Source: Candidatus Kuenenia stuttgartensis (GTDB lineage Bacteria; Planctomycetota; JAKEIC01; DYIT01). Taken from it: 43,559 bases of DNA. The stretch spans positions 7,279 through 50,837 of the forward strand of contig DYIT01000023.1 in the NCBI GenBank assembly GCA_020723505.1, written 5' to 3'. Position numbers and translations under genes: made by a program. This document shows, piece after piece, positions 40,630 to 43,559 of this stretch (within the stretch, counting starts at the first letter, position 1; every line of letters starts with the position of its first letter). The notes below the pieces were generated by a model that did no database searches, was not told the origin of the DNA, and saw only the letters and a list, made by a program, of their open reading frames with translations.

Positions 40630-42843
40630 ATGAACAACAACAGAGTCGCGGTAATCGGCGCCGGAATGACGAAATTCGTCCGCCGGGCAAGCGAAACCCC
40701 CGGCGAACTCACATCCTACGCGGTGCAGATGGCCCTGGAGGACGCGGGGCTGACGATTGACGACATAGACTGCGTGTGCCTGGGCACGGCCCCGGACGCG
40801 TTCGACGGCATACACATGAAGGCCGAGAACCTCGTCGCAGGCGCCGGAGCCCGCCACAAGCCCTACATGCGCCATTACGTGGGCGGCGGCACGGGGGTGA
40901 TGAGCCCCATACACGGCTGGATGCACGTGGCCTCTGGCAAGTTCCGCACCTGCCTCGTGATTGCGGAAGAGAAGATGTCGCCGTGCAATCCCCATCCGGC
41001 AGGCGCCTTCCTGACCATTTTCGACCATACGACGGAACAGGCGCTCGAACTCACGCTGATTCACATATTTTCCATCGAGATGTGCCGCTTCATGCACGTG
41101 TACGGCTACTCGGAGGAGGAAATCGCGCAGGTCTCGGTCCTGTGCAAGAAGAACGCGCTGGACCATCCGGCGGCGCAGATTGCCCAGAAAATAACGGTGA
41201 AGGACGTGATGAACTCGCCGGTGCTCTCGTGGCCGGTCAAGCGCCTGGACATCAGCCCCACGTCGGACGCGGCCGCCGCCATCGTTCTTGCGAACGAGCA
41301 GGTGGCGCGAGCCCATTGCAAGGCGCCGGTGTTCATCGAGGGCGTGGGCTATCGCCTGGACACCGCCTACTGGTGCACGCGCGACCTCGCGTTCCCGAAC
41401 TACGTCGCGATGGCGGCCCGCGACGCGTACGAAATGGCCGGCATAACCAGGCCTGCCGAACAAATCGACATCTGGGAGCCGTATGATCCGTTCGACTACA
41501 AGGCCCTGCACCACATGAACGCCCTTCTCCTGGACAAGAGCGGCCGCAGGACCAGGGAGCTGCTGGCGTCCGGGGCGTTCGAGCGCGACGGCAGCCATCC
41601 GATGTGCCCCTCCGGAGGCGCGCTGGGGGTCGGGAACCCCATCGCCGCGACCGGCCTCATGAAAATCGCCGAGCTATACTTCCAGCTTTCCGGCCAGGCG
41701 GGCGCGCGGCAGGTGAAAAAGAACGCGCTCCGCGGCGTGGCCCAGGCCTGGGGGGATTTGATGCAGGTGGGCACGGTGGTCGTCATGTCTTCGGAAGGCG
41801 GAATGCCGCGCACGACGCGCTGGAGCAGGATGAAGGCGCAGGACCTGGCCGGGACGGCCCTCAAGAGCGTGGAGGACGTGCCGAACGTCAAGGACGAGCC
41901 GGACCTGCGCTACGCATGGGACAACGGCATGGCCCTCACCACGTACCTCGACGGGTTCAAAAAGGGCGTAATCCGCGGGTCGAAGTGCCCGAAATGCGGC
42001 CGCATGATGATTCCGGTGCGCTGCTTCTGCGAGCTGTGCAACCTGCATGCGGTCAATGACGTCTACGACCTCCCCGATACCGGCACGGTGCAGACCTATA
42101 CCATATCGCGCATAAACTGGGATTCCTCGCCCCTCCCCGAAGGGAAGGTGAACATCTTCGCGGTCATCGCTATAGACGGCGCGGCCCCCGAGATGGGGCT
42201 CGTGCACAAGCTCGGGGAAGTCAGCCAGAAGGAAGTGAAAATCGGCATGCGCGTCAAGGCCGTTTGGAAACCGGAGGACAAGCGCGCGGGCGACGTGCTG
42301 GACATCAAGTACTTCAAACCCGTCTCGGGCAAGGAGGGACTGGACGCGAAGCCGAGGCAGGTGAAACCCGCGGAACTGGACTCGATAAGCGCAAAGCCGT
42401 ACAAGGGCCGCATTCCGATGAAGTACATCTACACCGCCGGGGAAGGCGGAAGCCGCTTCTGGAAGGACGTGGCCAAGGGCAAGCTGTCCGGCACCTGGTG
42501 CAAGGCATGCGATGCCGTTCACGTCCCGCCGGCGGCGTTCTGCGAATGCAGCATGACCGCGCTCGACGTGGAGAAGGACGCCAGGGCGCTGGATCCGAGG
42601 TCCGGCAGGATAGCCTCGTTCACAATCGTCACTGAAGACCGCTCGGGCCACATGCTCGATGATCCGCAGGTCGTGGTCCAGGTCGAGTTCGAAGGCGCGA
42701 CGGGATCAGTGTTCGGCAGGCTCGAGGCCGGGTCGAACGACTCCATCGAGGTCGGCATGCCGGTGGAACTGGTCAAAACCCCGAAGGACGCAGGGCCCGG
42801 GCAGGTCGCGTTCAAGCTCTTGCCCCCGAACGCCAGGAAGTAG
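40630..42843 (+). CDS. Fused thiolase-like protein with two DUF35 (Zn-ribbon / OB-fold) domains
   Basis: 737 residues from the ATG at 40630 (AAAGGAG). Residues 1-400 are thiolase-like (VAVIGAGMTKF, ALEDAGLTIDDIDCV). The nucleophile site reads GGGTGVMSP without Cys, the EPYDPFDYKAL loop replaces HEAF, and GNPIAATG replaces GHP-x-x-ATG. Two DUF35 modules follow: the first Zn ribbon CPKCG...CFCELC (about 451-470) with an OB fold to about 570, the second CKACD...CECS (about 624-642) with an OB fold to the end. DUF35 proteins bind the CoA part and join thiolase to partner enzymes. Two DUF35 modules fused in series to a thiolase-like domain is unusual. It is cotranscribed with the preceding gene. 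Confidence 0.85.
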   Translation: MNNNRVAVIGAGMTKFVRRASETPGELTSYAVQMALEDAGLTIDDIDCVCLGTAPDAFDGIHMKAENLVAGAGARHKPYMRHYVGGGTGVMSPIHGWMHVASGKFRTCLVIAEEKMSPCNPHPAGAFLTIFDHTTEQALELTLIHIFSIEMCRFMHVYGYSEEEIAQVSVLCKKNALDHPAAQIAQKITVKDVMNSPVLSWPVKRLDISPTSDAAAAIVLANEQVARAHCKAPVFIEGVGYRLDTAYWCTRDLAFPNYVAMAARDAYEMAGITRPAEQIDIWEPYDPFDYKALHHMNALLLDKSGRRTRELLASGAFERDGSHPMCPSGGALGVGNPIAATGLMKIAELYFQLSGQAGARQVKKNALRGVAQAWGDLMQVGTVVVMSSEGGMPRTTRWSRMKAQDLAGTALKSVEDVPNVKDEPDLRYAWDNGMALTTYLDGFKKGVIRGSKCPKCGRMMIPVRCFCELCNLHAVNDVYDLPDTGTVQTYTISRINWDSSPLPEGKVNIFAVIAIDGAAPEMGLVHKLGEVSQKEVKIGMRVKAVWKPEDKRAGDVLDIKYFKPVSGKEGLDAKPRQVKPAELDSISAKPYKGRIPMKYIYTAGEGGSRFWKDVAKGKLSGTWCKACDAVHVPPAAFCECSMTALDVEKDARALDPRSGRIASFTIVTEDRSGHMLDDPQVVVQVEFEGATGSVFGRLEAGSNDSIEVGMPVELVKTPKDAGPGQVAFKLLPPNARK

Positions 42844-42863
42844 GACCGGGCGTCAGGAGGATT

Positions 42864-42909
42864 CGGTCTCCCGCGGAGCATCCGCGTTTACCCGCTCCGC
42901 GGGAGACCG
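42864..42909. terminator. Hairpin between convergent genes
   Basis: A 16-bp perfect inverted repeat (42864-42879 with 42894-42909), loop 14 nt, lies between the stops at 42843 and 42913. There is no T tract, so a terminator role in both directions is only likely. It could also block read-through or protect 3' ends. Confidence 0.6.
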
Positions 42910-42912
42910 GGG

Positions 42913-43260
42913 CTATTTCGCCTTCTTTCTGATTTCATCCAGCCTTTCCTTCGTCTTCGGATCGGCCGTGAAGATGAAATCCAGCTTCGAGCAGGCGTAG
43001 TCCGCGCATGTGGCGCAGTTCCTGATCTTCTTCCCGGTGACGCACTTCCGGATCTCACAGACCGAGCAGTGGCTTATCTGGACGCCCGTGGCAGTCCTGC
43101 ACCCCTTGCAGTTGATGTGCTCGGGTTTTATTTCGGCGCCGAACATCTTCGACCACTCGGCCGCAGTCTTGGCCCGCAATGCCGCGTCGTTCTTCATGGT
43201 GGCCACGTGCGCCGGGCACTGAACGCAGTCGATGCCGCAGCAGGAAATCATGCTTCTCAT
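42913..43260 (-). CDS. Cysteine-rich DUF3795-type protein
   Basis: 115 residues from the ATG at 43260, which has GGAGG at 43266-43270; the ATG at 43272 would add four residues. About twelve cysteines in pairs (CCGIDCVQCPAH, NCKGCR, HCSVCEIRKC, CATCADYAC) fit DUF3795, small proteins thought to bind metal. The C-terminal ~20 residues are helical and basic. The function of the family is unknown. The gene stands alone. Confidence 0.8.
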   Translation of the reverse strand: MRSMISCCGIDCVQCPAHVATMKNDAALRAKTAAEWSKMFGAEIKPEHINCKGCRTATGVQISHCSVCEIRKCVTGKKIRNCATCADYACSKLDFIFTADPKTKERLDEIRKKAK

Positions 43261-43445
43261 GAAGACCTCCATGATTTGAAAAGCCGAATCAGGAGAAAGC
43301 TATCCAATTCGGCTGCCGTCCTTTTCGTGAAACGCGCCCGCCCGCCTTGGAGCGCTTCCACGCGGCGCGGGCACGGCGCGAAAACACCCTTCAAGGCTTC
43401 TGGAATACCAGAATTCCGAAGCCGGGACAAGCGGCAGCGGGCATT

Positions 43446-43512
43446 TCCAGCGCTGAAGAGTCGGGCGCGGGGGCGGTCGAGCCGGCAACCGGCAAGGGAG
43501 TCGTGGGGTTTT
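43446..43512 (-). repeat. Dispersed intergenic repeat, copy C
   Basis: On the minus strand this copy carries AACCCCACGACTCCC, TTGCCGGTTGCCGGC and CCCGACTCTTCAGCGCTGG, the fullest copy of the family. It sits in the 299-bp stretch after the DUF3795 gene (43261-43559), which also holds an imperfect hairpin at 43395-43423 and no gene that I can support. Confidence 0.6.
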
Positions 43513-43559
43513 GGAAGGACTTGCAAGATGGAACTGCCGCGCTTCCCGGTTGCGGTTGT

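Overview
The window looks like chromosomal DNA of a Gram-negative, LPS-making bacterium with high GC (roughly 60-65 % by eye). The lipid A genes (an LpxC-FabZ fusion, lpxA), an OmpH/Skp chaperone, a ComB-TatC fusion and many Ser/Thr-kinase, FHA, TPR, GAF and GGDEF proteins would suit an uncultured lineage near Planctomycetota or other PVC/FCB-type or deep-branching phyla. Sequence alone does not fix the phylum. I see no phage, transposase, integrase or CRISPR array.

Layout. 1-4.3 kb: the end of a TPR protein, a probable outer-membrane barrel, a GAF/HD-GYP c-di-GMP phosphodiesterase and ornithine aminotransferase (rocD). 4.5-5.7 kb: tRNA-Arg(ACG), a block of nested hairpins, an AT-rich island, and an AT-hook-like protein with a winged-helix-like end. 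5.7-7.4 kb: a thiolase and a small membrane protein. 7.6-13.0 kb: a 1260-aa kinase/STAND/TPR regulator overlapping a GAF-GGDEF-GAF diguanylate cyclase. 13.1-17.8 kb: a small bacterial histone-fold protein divergent from a 1374-aa repeat lipoprotein. 17.8-24.5 kb: membrane and coiled-coil proteins, an FHA-linked HtrA-like protease, a histidine kinase with a receiver protein, and a TM/coiled-coil/BRCT-like protein. 24.5-28.1 kb: the ComB-TatC fusion, a YchF-like ATPase, pncC and tRNA-Gln(TTG).

28.2-38.0 kb is one long housekeeping run: glmU-prs-rplY-pth-rpsF-ssb-rpsR-rplI-dnaB-skp-lpxC/fabZ-lpxA. It joins precursor synthesis for cell wall and nucleotides, translation, replication and the outer membrane. 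38.1-43.3 kb: an RlmI-type rRNA methyltransferase, two thiolase-like proteins without the nucleophilic cysteine (the second fused to two DUF35 Zn-ribbon/OB domains), and a cysteine-rich DUF3795-type protein.

The most unusual items are: (i) two different chromatin-type proteins, a bacterial histone and an AT-hook-like array protein, the latter behind an AT-rich island with phased GTGAATT repeats; (ii) the ComB-TatC fusion; (iii) a repeat family with the core CCCGACTCTTCAGCGCTGG, found only in long intergenic gaps; (iv) the Cys-less thiolase/DUF35 module; (v) a dense set of signalling proteins, including a receiver with Glu at the phospho-acceptor position. Every assignment rests on reading motifs by eye; no searches or structure predictions were run.
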